DNA of 64,000 bases, from positions 132,123 through 196,122 of the forward strand of contig NZ_PJJJ01000033.1 in NCBI RefSeq assembly GCF_002929495.1, in the 5' to 3' direction. Made by a program: the position numbers and the translations under genes. The notes under the pieces are model-generated. The model was not told the origin of the DNA and did no database searches. It saw only the letters and a list, made by a program, of their open reading frames with translations. Origin of the DNA: Cryobacterium sp. Y82 (GTDB lineage: Bacteria; Actinomycetota; Actinomycetes; Actinomycetales; Microbacteriaceae). Position 1 is the first letter of the stretch; every line of letters begins with the position of its first letter. Positions 33,269-42,159 of the stretch are shown in pieces.

Positions 33269-34959
33269 GATTCATGAATAACCACTACCTCGACCTGAGC
33301 ACTCCGCCGGCACTGCCGGCTCGCGGCATGCGCATCATCCCGCTTGGTGGCCTCGGCGAGATCGGCCGCAACATGACCGTCTTCGAGCACAAGGGAAAGC
33401 TGCTCATCATCGACTGCGGCGTACTCTTCCCCGAAGACAATCAGCCCGGCATCAACGTCATCCTGCCCGACTTCACGGCCATCCGGGATCGCCTGCAGGA
33501 CATCGAGGCCATCGTGCTCACGCACGGCCACGAAGACCACATTGGCGCCGTCCCCTACCTGCTCAAGGAACGCGGCGACATTCCCGTCATCGGCTCCAAG
33601 CTCACCCTGGCCTTCCTCGCCGCGAAGCTGCAGGAGCACCGCCTCAGCCAGAACTTCATTGAGGTGAAGGAAGGCGAACGTCGCACCGTTGGCCAATTCG
33701 ACCTCGAATTCATCGCCGTCAACCACTCCATCCCCGACGGCCTGGCCATCGCGATTCGCACCGAAGCCGGCCTCGTGCTCGCCACCGGTGACTTCAAGAT
33801 GGACCAGTTCCCGCTCGACAAGCGCCTCACCGACCTCGGTGCCTTCGCACGCCTGGCCGAAGAGGGGGTCGACCTGTTCATGACGGACTCGACCAACGCC
33901 GAGGTTCCCGGCTTCACCACCGCCGAGAAGGACATTGGACCGGCGATCGACACCGTGTTCCGTACCTCCCCGCGCCGCATCATCGTGTCGAGCTTCGCAA
34001 GTCACGTACACCGCATCCAGCAGGTCATCGACGCTGCCGTCAAGCACAACCGCAAGGTGGCCTTCGTCGGCCGTTCGATGGTGCGCAACATGGGAATCGC
34101 GAGTGAACTCGGCTACCTCAACATTCCCAAGAATCTGCTCGTGGACATGAAGGCGCTCGAGCGCATGAAGGACGACAAGGTCGTTCTCATCTGCACTGGT
34201 TCGCAGGGCGAGCCGATGGCCGCCCTGTCACGTATGGCCAACCGTGAGCACGTCATCAAGATCGGTGAGGGGGACACCGTGCTGCTTGCGAGCTCGCTGA
34301 TCCCCGGTAACGAGAACTCGATCTACCGCGTCATCAACGGCCTGATCCGTTGGGGCGCCAACGTCGTGCACAAGGGCAACGCCAAGGTGCACGTCTCCGG
34401 CCACGCGAGTGCCGGCGAACTCGTTTATTGCTACAACATCGTCAAGCCCGTCAACGTCATGCCGATCCACGGTGAATGGCGTCACCTCACGGCTAACGCC
34501 GACCTCGCGATCGCGACAGGCGTCCCTTCGGACAACGTCATCGTCGTCGAAGATGGCGTCGTCGTGGACCTCATCGACGGCCACGCCAAGGTCACCGGCC
34601 GGGTCGTCGCCGACTACATCTTCGTCGACGGCATGACTGTCGGCGGGGCATCCACTGCCGCGATGGAAGACCGTCGCAAGCTCGCCGAGGACGGTACCAT
34701 CACCATCCTCGGAATCCTCAACGCCAAGACCGGCACGCTCTCCGAGCCCGTCGAATTCCTGGCCCGCGGATTCGTGCACGACGACGAGTGGGTCAAGGGC
34801 GCGACCAAGGTCATCGATGAGGCTATGAAGGCCGCGAACCGCATCAAGATCGTCGATGGCGCCGAGCTCGAAGACCTGTTCACGCAGTCGGTGAGCCGCT
34901 GGATGAACCGCAAGTACCGTCGCAGCCCGGTCATCACCTCCGTGGTCGTCGACGCGTAA
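33265..34959 (+). CDS. rnj: Ribonuclease J
   Basis: A 564-residue metallo-beta-lactamase/beta-CASP nuclease. It has IIPLGGLGEIGRNMTV, the Zn motif THGHEDHIGA, the beta-CASP SSFASHVHRIQQ and the late motif SGHASAGEL near ~380, with a C-terminal domain to the end. RNase J degrades and matures RNA, with both endo- and 5'-exonuclease activity. Start ATG 33265 overlaps the upstream ORF stop; ATG 33274 is an alternative. In many actinobacteria rnj lies between dapA and ftsK. Here it sits about 11 kb before dapA, next to prfC. Confidence 0.95.
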   Translation: MRFMNNHYLDLSTPPALPARGMRIIPLGGLGEIGRNMTVFEHKGKLLIIDCGVLFPEDNQPGINVILPDFTAIRDRLQDIEAIVLTHGHEDHIGAVPYLLKERGDIPVIGSKLTLAFLAAKLQEHRLSQNFIEVKEGERRTVGQFDLEFIAVNHSIPDGLAIAIRTEAGLVLATGDFKMDQFPLDKRLTDLGAFARLAEEGVDLFMTDSTNAEVPGFTTAEKDIGPAIDTVFRTSPRRIIVSSFASHVHRIQQVIDAAVKHNRKVAFVGRSMVRNMGIASELGYLNIPKNLLVDMKALERMKDDKVVLICTGSQGEPMAALSRMANREHVIKIGEGDTVLLASSLIPGNENSIYRVINGLIRWGANVVHKGNAKVHVSGHASAGELVYCYNIVKPVNVMPIHGEWRHLTANADLAIATGVPSDNVIVVEDGVVVDLIDGHAKVTGRVVADYIFVDGMTVGGASTAAMEDRRKLAEDGTITILGILNAKTGTLSEPVEFLARGFVHDDEWVKGATKVIDEAMKAANRIKIVDGAELEDLFTQSVSRWMNRKYRRSPVITSVVVDA

Positions 34960-34974
34960 CCAGCACCGACAGAA

Positions 34975-35015
34975 CGAGAAAGGCCGCATCCTCCACGAGG
35001 ATGCGGCCTTTCTCG
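34975..35015. terminator. Bidirectional terminator between rnj and prfC
   Basis: A perfect 19-bp stem (CGAGAAAGGCCGCATCCTC and its complement) with a CAC loop. Runs of A and T at the stem base can serve both converging genes. Confidence 0.85.
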
Positions 35016-35028
35016 TTCATCGAAGAAG

Positions 35029-36642
35029 TTACATGAAGTCCTCGGCTGTGGCGTTTGCGATGTCGATCAGCACGAGCTTCGGGTTCTCCTTGATAATCGC
35101 CTGCAGGCGCCACGGCGTGCTGAACAGGGCGAGCAGCGTGCCGTCGGAGCGGGTGAACACTTCCACCTGGCGGGTGCCCGCGAGCACGAGTGCGCTCTCC
35201 TTGTCGGTCTTGCGAGCCACCTGGTAGGGAAGCGCCTCCATGCGAATGTCGGCGTGAAAATCGTGCACCATGCGGTCTTCGACGACCTCGAACTGCATCG
35301 GCCCGACGGCTCCGAGCACGGGGGCCTGCTCGCCGCGCACCTCGGAGCGCATCACCTGGATGACACCCTCATGGTCGAGCTGGTCGATACCGCGACGAAA
35401 CTGCTTGTGCTTGCTGCTATCGACCGGGCGAATGGCCCGAAAATGTTCGGGGGAGAACAACGGCAGCGGCGGAAATTCCACCCGTTCGTCTTCGAAGATC
35501 GAGTCGCCCACGCGCAACGCCGACGCGTTCACGAGCCCGACGATGTCCCCAGGCCAGGCCTGGTCGGTCACGGTGCGTTCCTTACCGAACAGCTGCTGGG
35601 CATACTTGGTGGCAAAGGGACGGCCGGTCGCTGCGTGGGTGACGATCATACCGCGGCGAAATTCGCCAGAGCACACGCGCACGAAAGCCACGTGGTCGCG
35701 GTGCGCCGAGTTCATGCCGGACTGCACCTTGAAGACGAACCCAGAGAACGGCGAGGTGATCTTGCGCGGGTTGCCGTCGATATCGATGCGGGCTTCGGCG
35801 GGTGGCGCGAATTCCACCAGGGTGTCGAGTAGCTGCTGCACCCCGAAGTTCGCCACCGCCGCGCAAAACAGCACCGGGGTGGTCTGCCCGTCGAGAAACA
35901 GTTCGGAGTCGTGATTTTGGGACTCCGCGTCGAGCAGTTCAGATTCTTCGACAGCGGATGCCCAGGCCGGGCCCTCCTCGAGCGCCGCGTCGGCCGCATC
36001 CAGCCGTACCGATTCGGCCACGGTCGCGCCCCCCGCGGTGCGGGTATAGCGCAGAAAAGCGCCCGAGCGGCGGTCGAGCACGCCGCGCAGGTCGCCGGCT
36101 TCGCCGACCGGCCAGTTCAGCGGGGTCGGCAGCAGTCCGGTGCGCGTCTGGATTTCGTCCATCAGGGCCAGGGGAGTGTCGCCGGGGCGGTCCCACTTGT
36201 TGATGACGGTAATCACCGGGAGCCCACGCTGTTTGCAGACGGCAAACAGCTTCATGGTCTGGGGCTCGAGACCCTTGGCGGCGTCGACGAGCATGACTGC
36301 GGCATCCACCGCGGAGAGCACTCGAAAGGTGTCCTCGGAGAAGTCGGCGTGGCCGGGGGTATCAACCAGATTGATCACAGCGTCGTGGTATTCGAACTGG
36401 ATCGCCGCGCTCGTGACCGAAATTCCCCGGGCCTTCTCCATCTCCATCCAGTCCGAGACGGTGCCGCTGCGACCGGCCTTGCCGTGCGTGGCGCCGGCCG
36501 AGGTGATCGCGCGGGCGTGCAACAGCAAAGCTTCGGTCAGGGTGGACTTGCCGGCGTCGGGGTGGGAGATCACGGCGAAGGTGCGGCGACGCAGAGCCTC
36601 GCGGGGAACCTGGGGGTTGGGCACGTCGGCGACGGTGGTCAT
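35029..36642 (-). CDS. prfC: Peptide chain release factor 3 (RF3)
   Basis: A 537-residue translational GTPase: G1 SHPDAGKSTLTEALL, G2 region ARGISVTSA, G3 DTPGHADF, G4 NKWDRPGD, followed by domains II and III typical of RF3 (FSGFVFKVQSGMNSAHRDHVAF). The SD-bearing AGGAAAG precedes the ATG at 36642. RF3 recycles RF1/RF2 after peptide release. Many actinobacteria keep this gene, but it is not universal. Confidence 0.94.
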   Translation of the reverse strand: MTTVADVPNPQVPREALRRRTFAVISHPDAGKSTLTEALLLHARAITSAGATHGKAGRSGTVSDWMEMEKARGISVTSAAIQFEYHDAVINLVDTPGHADFSEDTFRVLSAVDAAVMLVDAAKGLEPQTMKLFAVCKQRGLPVITVINKWDRPGDTPLALMDEIQTRTGLLPTPLNWPVGEAGDLRGVLDRRSGAFLRYTRTAGGATVAESVRLDAADAALEEGPAWASAVEESELLDAESQNHDSELFLDGQTTPVLFCAAVANFGVQQLLDTLVEFAPPAEARIDIDGNPRKITSPFSGFVFKVQSGMNSAHRDHVAFVRVCSGEFRRGMIVTHAATGRPFATKYAQQLFGKERTVTDQAWPGDIVGLVNASALRVGDSIFEDERVEFPPLPLFSPEHFRAIRPVDSSKHKQFRRGIDQLDHEGVIQVMRSEVRGEQAPVLGAVGPMQFEVVEDRMVHDFHADIRMEALPYQVARKTDKESALVLAGTRQVEVFTRSDGTLLALFSTPWRLQAIIKENPKLVLIDIANATAEDFM

Positions 36643-36970
36643 GGCTGCTTTCCTGCGGCTGATTCGGGCAGGATACCTCGCCGACCGACCGATTGATCTA
36701 TTCGATGGAAGGCGGCCCAGGGCGGATGTGCACCTGCACAGGCAGCCCAGTTTTCGCGCAACCGCCAGTCTAACAAATCAAGAACGTGTCAGCTGGCAAC
36801 CGATAGCCACTGCCCCCTATTCGGCCGCCACTGACGTACATTTTGGTAACGGTTTAGCGTGCCGCCGAGAAAATGTCAGTGGCCTCGCCTAAGGTCGGGC
36901 ACAGAGCGATTTATCAAGAAAAAACCCGGCAGAGACAAATGGTCGGGCGAGCACCCCGGAGGAGAACGCA
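36643..36970. other. Divergent promoter region of prfC and the aldo/keto reductase
   Basis: 328 bp without a supported gene. On the minus strand TAGACT (36767-36772) may serve prfC. On the plus strand CTGACG and TAGCGT form a candidate promoter for the reductase. Confidence 0.4.
36831..36860 (+). promoter_or_regulatory. Putative aldo/keto reductase promoter
   Basis: CTGACG (36831-36836), an 18-nt spacer and TAGCGT (36855-36860), with a start near 36867 and a leader of about 100 nt ending in GGAGGAG. Confidence 0.4.
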
Positions 36971-37990
36971 ATGCCCCGACAGGTTGTCTCGTCTTCGCTC
37001 GACGCGATGTCAGTCGCCCTTTCGCGGCCGGCCGAAACCGACCAGGCAGAGACCACGGTCGGTGCGGGCCCGGTTCGGCGGCAAATTGCGGGAACAGAGC
37101 TGCGCGTGCATCCACTGGCCCTCGGCTGCAACGCCTTCGGCTGGACAGCGACGGGTGAAGCGTCCAAAGCCATTCTCGACGCGCACCGCGATTTCGGCGG
37201 CAACTTTCTCGACACCGCCGACAGTTTCGCGGCCGGACGCAGCGAAGTAATTATCGGTTCGTGGCTGCGGTCTCGAGGTGCTCGGGCCGAGACTGTTCTG
37301 GCCACCAAAATCGGCCGAAATCTTGACAATCCCGGGCTGACGCAGCGCAGCATCGTCGCCGCCGTCGAAGCCAGCCTCGTGCGGCTCGGCACCGACTACC
37401 TCGACCTGCTGTACTTTCACTTCGACGACAAAACCGTCGCCCTCGAAGAGAGCCTCGTTGCGGTGGATGCCCTCATGCGCGCCGGCAAGGTGCGCTACCT
37501 CGGTGCAAGCAACTTCTCCGCGGAACGCCTCATGGAAGCCCGGGTGCTGTCCGCCCTCGGCCTGCCCAAATTCGTCGCCGCCGAAACGCCGTATAACCTC
37601 GTGCATCGCGCCGAACTCGAAAAAGACGTCGCGGTCGTCGCCCGCGCCCAACATCTCGCGCTGATGCCCGGTTTTGCCCTGGCCCACGGTTTTCTGGCCG
37701 GTGCTTTTCGCACGAAGGCGGATGTCGCCGGTACCGCCCGCGGACAACTCGCCAAGGTGTACCTTAATCGTCGCTCGCTGCGCGTACTGGCCGTTGTCGA
37801 TCGTATTGCCGCCGCGCAGGGCGCAGCGCCGGCGTCGATCGCACTGGCCTGGCTGCTAGCCCGGCCCGACGTGGTGGCACCGGTTGCCGGAGCAGGGGAG
37901 GCCGATCAGGTGCAGTCCCTGGTCGCGGCGGCGGGCATTCGTCTTGGCCGCAATGACCTGCTCGATCTCGACCGGGTATCGGCCGACTAG
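36971..37990 (+). CDS. Aldo/keto reductase with catalytic Tyr replaced by Phe
   Basis: A 339-residue TIM-barrel protein of the AKR family, beginning with a ~35-residue extension. The catalytic Asp81 (FLDTAD), Lys113 (LATKIG) and His150 (LLYFHFDD) are present. The residue five after the Asp, which should be the acid Tyr, is Phe86 (DTADSFAAGRSE; codon TTC). Without it normal carbonyl reduction should be impaired. The C-terminal NADPH-site region (LAWLLARPDVVAPVAGAG) is intact. A strong GGAGGAG precedes the ATG. Convergent with the TetR gene. Confidence 0.85.
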   Translation: MPRQVVSSSLDAMSVALSRPAETDQAETTVGAGPVRRQIAGTELRVHPLALGCNAFGWTATGEASKAILDAHRDFGGNFLDTADSFAAGRSEVIIGSWLRSRGARAETVLATKIGRNLDNPGLTQRSIVAAVEASLVRLGTDYLDLLYFHFDDKTVALEESLVAVDALMRAGKVRYLGASNFSAERLMEARVLSALGLPKFVAAETPYNLVHRAELEKDVAVVARAQHLALMPGFALAHGFLAGAFRTKADVAGTARGQLAKVYLNRRSLRVLAVVDRIAAAQGAAPASIALAWLLARPDVVAPVAGAGEADQVQSLVAAAGIRLGRNDLLDLDRVSAD

Positions 37991-37997
37991 GAGCTGG

Positions 37998-38588
37998 TTA
38001 GGCGCCGGACTCGTCGAGCACACGCTGGATCGCGCGTAGCAGGGCGGTGTGGGCACCGATCGGGTCGCCGAGGTTCGCGCCGGCAAAGGCGCCGTCGCGG
38101 GCGAGGAAGAAATCGTCGGCGGCGTCTCCGGGCCGGGCATGGCCCATCCCGCGGAACATGTCCTCGATCGAACGGCCATACCAGTCACGATGTGCAGAGA
38201 CGGCCTGGCGCACGGGGTGGGCGGGGTCGGTGAACTGAGCGGCCGCGTTGATAAACGGACAGCCGTGGAAGCCTCCGCGAATGACCTGGGCGGAGATCTC
38301 ATTCACGACGCCGCGCAGCCGCTGTTCCGGGGTGTCACAATTTGTGTCGAGGCTGGCGAGAAAATCGCGTGCCATACGGTCCCGGCCCTGAAGGTAGACA
38401 ACGATGAGGGCGTCCTTCGAGCGGTAGTACTTATAAAATGTTGCTTTGGTGACCTTCGACTCGCTGATGATGCGGTCCACACCCACGGTGTGTACACCCT
38501 CGGTGTAGAACAAACGGTCGGCAGTGGCGAGGATACGCAGCTTGGCGTGCGTCGCCGGCCGAACAGCGTCAGGTGTCAGCGTTGTCAT
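37998..38588 (-). CDS. TetR-family regulator (YxaF/LmrA type)
   Basis: A 196-residue protein: helix-turn-helix ILATADRLFYTEGVHTVG followed by SKVTKATFYKYYRSKDAL, then a ligand domain with the FHGCPFINAA motif typical of the YxaF/LmrA branch. AAGGAG lies before the ATG. An operator-like AGAC/GTCT repeat sits 90-110 bp upstream. Target genes are unknown; the convergent aldo/keto reductase is a candidate. Confidence 0.85.
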   Translation of the reverse strand: MTTLTPDAVRPATHAKLRILATADRLFYTEGVHTVGVDRIISESKVTKATFYKYYRSKDALIVVYLQGRDRMARDFLASLDTNCDTPEQRLRGVVNEISAQVIRGGFHGCPFINAAAQFTDPAHPVRQAVSAHRDWYGRSIEDMFRGMGHARPGDAADDFFLARDGAFAGANLGDPIGAHTALLRAIQRVLDESGA

Positions 38589-38679
38589 GCGTCACTCCTT
38601 CAGTAAGGGTCCGCGAGCGGTCCCGCATGAGCGCAAATCCGGCGTATTCCCGGAGGGCTCCCAGACTGTAACACACCGT

Positions 38680-38695
38680 AGACAGACCAGTCTGG
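38680..38695. promoter_or_regulatory. TetR operator-like inverted repeat
   Basis: AGACAGACCAGTCTGG contains CAGAC-CA-GTCTG-type dyad symmetry. It resembles the TAGAC/GTCTA sites used by YxaF/LmrA-type regulators and lies upstream of the TetR gene. Confidence 0.5.
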
Positions 38696-38799
38696 TGTAA
38701 TCGGCCGCACGGACCGTTCCGGTCGAACTGGGGGTAGGTTGGCGAGGTGGCACACGGGCGCCAGCAGCCCTGATCGCGTCTTGTAAGCTTGCTGTTGAT

Positions 38800-40143
38800 A
38801 TGAACGGTGCCGTCGACTTTCCCCTAGACCAGGCCGAACTCTCGTTTCGGGCCGCCGGTGACGCCCTGGTGCGTCGCACCGTACTGCCGAGCGGCGTGCG
38901 CATTCTGAGCGAGCAGGTGCCGGGTGCCCGCAGCCTCACCATCGGATATTGGGTAGCAGTCGGTTCCCGCGACGAACAACCGGGTCACTTTGGCTCCACT
39001 CATTTTCTCGAGCACCTGTTGTTCAAGGGCACGCCAACGCGATCCGCTCTTGACATTGCCATCTCCTTTGACGCGGTTGGCGGCGAGCACAACGCTATGA
39101 CCGCCAAGGAATACACCTGCTACTACGCCAAGGTGCAAGACCGCGACCTCGGTATGGCCATTGACGTTCTCACCGACATGCTGACCTCCTCAAAACTGGA
39201 TGCCGGTGAATTCGAAACCGAGCGCGGCGTCATTCTCGAGGAACTCGCCATGGCTGACGACGACCCGGCCGATGTCGCCAATGAACGATTCTTCGAAGCG
39301 GTGCTGGGGAAGCATCCGCTGGGCCGTCCCATCGGCGGCAGCGCAGACGACATTCGTGGTGCCTCCCGCACGGCCGTGTGGGAGCACTACCAGGCCAACT
39401 ATCGCCCGCAAGACCTTGTCGTCACGGTCGCCGGCGCCGTCGACCACGACTCGCTGGTCGCCGCCGTTACCCGCGCCCTCGAACGTTCCGGCTGGGACCT
39501 TAGTATTCCCCAGATTCCGGTCAGCCGTCGGGGCGGCGTACCAGCCGAGATTCACCAGGGCCAGGCCCTGACCATCGTTAAACGTCCGCTGGAACAGGCG
39601 AACCTGCTGCTCGGCATGCCCGGCCTGCTGGCGACCGACGACCGCCGCGTCACGATGAGCGTGCTCACCTCGATATTTGGTGGGGGAATGTCGAGCCGGC
39701 TTTTTCAGGAAGTGCGGGAGAAGCGCGGACTGGCCTATTCGGTCTACTCCTTCGCGCCCGGCTACTCGGATGCGGGACTGTTCGGTATGTATGCCGGATG
39801 CACGCCGGCCAAGGCCGGCCAGGTCGCCGAACTCATGCTCAGCGAACTGCACCGCCTCGCCGATGGCGGTGTCACCGACGACGAGATGAGGCGGGCGTCT
39901 GGCCAGCTGAGTGGAGCGTCGGCCCTCGCGTTGGAAGACTCGGACACCCGAATGTCTCGGCTGGGCCGCTCCGAGATAACCCTCGGCGAGTTCGCTGATC
40001 TCGACGAAGCGCTGCGCCGCCTTGCGCGGGTCACGCCGGTCGACGTGCAGGAGCTCGCCGCCGAACTCGTGAGCGGCCCCGTGTCAATCTCCGCCGTCGG
40101 TGCCCTTGATGACGACGCGTTCACGGCTATTCTTCCGAGCTGA
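38800..40143 (+). CDS. M16-family zinc peptidase (pitrilysin type)
   Basis: A 447-residue protein with the inverted zinc motif HFLEH and the downstream Glu, RTVLPSGVRILSEQ at the start, and the C-terminal M16 half with MSSRLFQEVREKRGLAYSVY. It belongs to the small bacterial processing-peptidase-like M16 subfamily. In many bacteria it directly follows pnp. Here it is 27 kb away. TAAGCT 10 nt before the ATG suggests a very short or absent leader. Confidence 0.92.
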   Translation: MNGAVDFPLDQAELSFRAAGDALVRRTVLPSGVRILSEQVPGARSLTIGYWVAVGSRDEQPGHFGSTHFLEHLLFKGTPTRSALDIAISFDAVGGEHNAMTAKEYTCYYAKVQDRDLGMAIDVLTDMLTSSKLDAGEFETERGVILEELAMADDDPADVANERFFEAVLGKHPLGRPIGGSADDIRGASRTAVWEHYQANYRPQDLVVTVAGAVDHDSLVAAVTRALERSGWDLSIPQIPVSRRGGVPAEIHQGQALTIVKRPLEQANLLLGMPGLLATDDRRVTMSVLTSIFGGGMSSRLFQEVREKRGLAYSVYSFAPGYSDAGLFGMYAGCTPAKAGQVAELMLSELHRLADGGVTDDEMRRASGQLSGASALALEDSDTRMSRLGRSEITLGEFADLDEALRRLARVTPVDVQELAAELVSGPVSISAVGALDDDAFTAILPS

Positions 40144-40207
40144 CCGGCCGCGACCCAGTCTTTTGTACGTTCCGGTCCGACCGGATTCCCGCACTGTGAA
40201 ATGGACA

Positions 40208-40813
40208 ATGATGCCCCAGTACATCTACTTGGTACGCCACGGCGAACAACAGGATGCCGAACACGGCCTGCACGACGGCCCGTTGTCACCGCGCGGCAAA
40301 CGGCAGGCGCTGTTGATCGCCGATCGTTTGAGTGGAGTTCCGTTTACCGGGGCGTGGCACTCGCCGCTGCAGCGGGCCGCCGAAACCGCCACCATTATGG
40401 CGGAACGGCTTCCGGCGCTGCACAGCGAGCCGTCGGCATTGCTGTTCGACTGCATTCCCTCTGGTCGGGCGGCTGAGACACCGTCGGCCTACGACCCGTT
40501 TTTCGGCTCTGTCACCGAAGACGAGATCGCGGCGGGCCGTGCACAGATGGAAGATGCCGTCGCTGAATTTCTGCAACCCCGCCGCAGCCAGCGGCACGAC
40601 CTGCTGATCACCCACAATTTTGTAATCGCGTGGTTTGTTCGAGAGGTGCTCGGTGCTCCCGACTGGCGCTGGGTTGGAATCAACCAGGCCAATTGTGGTC
40701 TCACCGTGCTGCAGCAAAAAACAGGCCGACCGTGGACGCTCGTCACGCACAACGACCTGGGCCATTTGCCGGTGGAGCTGCGTACCGGGCTGCCGGAACC
40801 GCTGATGTTCTAA
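40208..40813 (+). CDS. Histidine phosphatase family protein
   Basis: A 201-residue protein with the phosphoglycerate-mutase-type motif YLVRHGEQQ (phosphohistidine site), SPRGKRQALLIADRL and a later ITHNFVIAWFVREVL that supplies the second catalytic His. The substrate is unknown. The start is MMPQYIY; earlier frame is not conserved. Confidence 0.85.
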   Translation: MMPQYIYLVRHGEQQDAEHGLHDGPLSPRGKRQALLIADRLSGVPFTGAWHSPLQRAAETATIMAERLPALHSEPSALLFDCIPSGRAAETPSAYDPFFGSVTEDEIAAGRAQMEDAVAEFLQPRRSQRHDLLITHNFVIAWFVREVLGAPDWRWVGINQANCGLTVLQQKTGRPWTLVTHNDLGHLPVELRTGLPEPLMF

Positions 40814-40834
40814 GGTCGCACTCGCGGGCTGTAG

Positions 40835-41338
40835 CTAGTTTGTGCTGAGCCGTTTGCGATACCAGTGCGTCGCATTGGGGTTGTCGTTGTACGAGGGAAT
40901 GCTCGTATACCCGCTGCTGTGATAGAGCGCCTCGGCGGTGGAGAGGCTCGCGTTCGTGTCGAGCACCATTTCGGCGGCGCTGAGGTCCCGCGCCCTGCTC
41001 TCCAGCTCGGCCAGCAGCATCCGCCCCCAGCCGCGCCCGCGGGCGCGCGGCTGGATCCATAAATGCTTGACCTCGAAGCAGACCGGTTCGCTTTCGGCGG
41101 TGTCCAGCCGACGGATGCCTCCGCACCCGACATACGCGCCGCCAGAGTCGTCTCCCGCCTGGCCATCGAGTACCACGAGGAACACGCCCCGCGGCGGCAC
41201 GAATTGCTCCGCGACTGGATAGGTCGGATGGTAGGTGCCGTGGGATTGTCGAAACGCCAGTTCAGGGCTGCAGAAGTATTCGGTGAGCAGAGCGTGGGCG
41301 GCGGCATCCGCTACCGACACGGAGTGAAACTGGGGCAT
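40835..41338 (-). CDS. GNAT-family N-acetyltransferase
   Basis: A 167-residue protein. The acetyl-CoA-binding loop reads KHLWIQPRARGRGWGRMLL (R/Q-x-x-G-x-G/A), followed by the C-terminal GNAT helix and LYHSSGYTSIPSYNDNP. It is leaderless (TAGCCT 6 nt before the ATG) and divergent from dapB. The acceptor is unknown. Confidence 0.85.
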   Translation of the reverse strand: MPQFHSVSVADAAAHALLTEYFCSPELAFRQSHGTYHPTYPVAEQFVPPRGVFLVVLDGQAGDDSGGAYVGCGGIRRLDTAESEPVCFEVKHLWIQPRARGRGWGRMLLAELESRARDLSAAEMVLDTNASLSTAEALYHSSGYTSIPSYNDNPNATHWYRKRLSTN

Positions 41339-41344
41339 CTGCCT

Positions 41345-41350
41345 AGGCTA
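41345..41350 (-). promoter_or_regulatory. -10 box of leaderless GNAT gene
   Basis: On the minus strand TAGCCT is followed by 6 nt and the ATG at 41338. Confidence 0.5.
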
Positions 41351-41382
41351 TTGCGCGAGCGCATGCTGACGCGATCAATTGG

Positions 41383-41388
41383 TAGATT
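41383..41388 (+). promoter_or_regulatory. -10 box of leaderless dapB
   Basis: TAGATT lies 6 nt before the ATG at 41395. No ribosome site is present. Confidence 0.5.
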
Positions 41389-41394
41389 GGTTTT

Positions 41395-42159
41395 ATGACA
41401 ACGACGGTGGCCATTATTGGAGCGACAGGCAAGATGGGCCGTCTGGTTTCCGACCTGATAGACCGAACCGAGGGCTTCGACGTCGTCGCCCGCCTCGATT
41501 CCCACAGCCAGCTGAAAGAGATGCTTGGGGCGCAGATCGCCGTCGACCTGACCCGGCCTGATGTGAGCCGTAGCGTCGTCGATTTTGCGACCGAGCACGG
41601 TTTGCGAGTACTCGTCGGCACGTCAGGCTGGACCCAGGACGGAATCGATTCTCTCGCCCGACGCCTCGCCGGCCGGGACGACACCGGCGTCATTATCATT
41701 CCGAACTTTTCGATCGGATCGGTGCTCGCCACGGCCTTCGCCGCCCTGGCCGCGCGGTTCTACGACTCCATTGAGATTGTCGAAGCTCACCAGCCGTCCA
41801 AGGTTGATTCACCGTCTGGCACGGCGGTGCGAACCGCCGAATTAATCGGCCGGGCGCGCGCCGAACTCGGCCCGGTCTCCGCGCCGCACACGGATCAGCG
41901 TGCCCGCGGCCAGCAGGTAGCGAGCGTGCCCGTGCATAGCCTGCGCTTGTCCGGCCTACTTGCCCGACAAGACGTCCTTCTCGGCGGCACCGGCGAAACC
42001 CTCACCATCAGCCACAACACCCTGTCACCGAGCGCCTATGAGAGCGGCATCCTGCTCGCGCTCAAAGCCGCGCGAACCATTAAAGGTGTGACGGTCGGCC
42101 TCGACCAGATCGTCGATCTGGGATTCAGCATGGCTGCCAGCGAAGGAGCCTCCAAGTGA
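41395..42159 (+). CDS. dapB: 4-hydroxy-tetrahydrodipicolinate reductase
   Basis: A 254-residue protein: Rossmann GATGKMGRLV, the linker VGTSGWT and the active-site loop EAHQPSKVDSPSGTA. In most DapB proteins this loop is HHxxK; here H132 and K136 are kept but the second His is Gln133. The C-terminal VLLGGTGETLTISHN is normal. It reduces HTPA with NAD(P)H in lysine/diaminopimelate synthesis, with dapA and dapF in the same window. Leaderless start. Confidence 0.93.
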   Translation: MTTTVAIIGATGKMGRLVSDLIDRTEGFDVVARLDSHSQLKEMLGAQIAVDLTRPDVSRSVVDFATEHGLRVLVGTSGWTQDGIDSLARRLAGRDDTGVIIIPNFSIGSVLATAFAALAARFYDSIEIVEAHQPSKVDSPSGTAVRTAELIGRARAELGPVSAPHTDQRARGQQVASVPVHSLRLSGLLARQDVLLGGTGETLTISHNTLSPSAYESGILLALKAARTIKGVTVGLDQIVDLGFSMAASEGASK

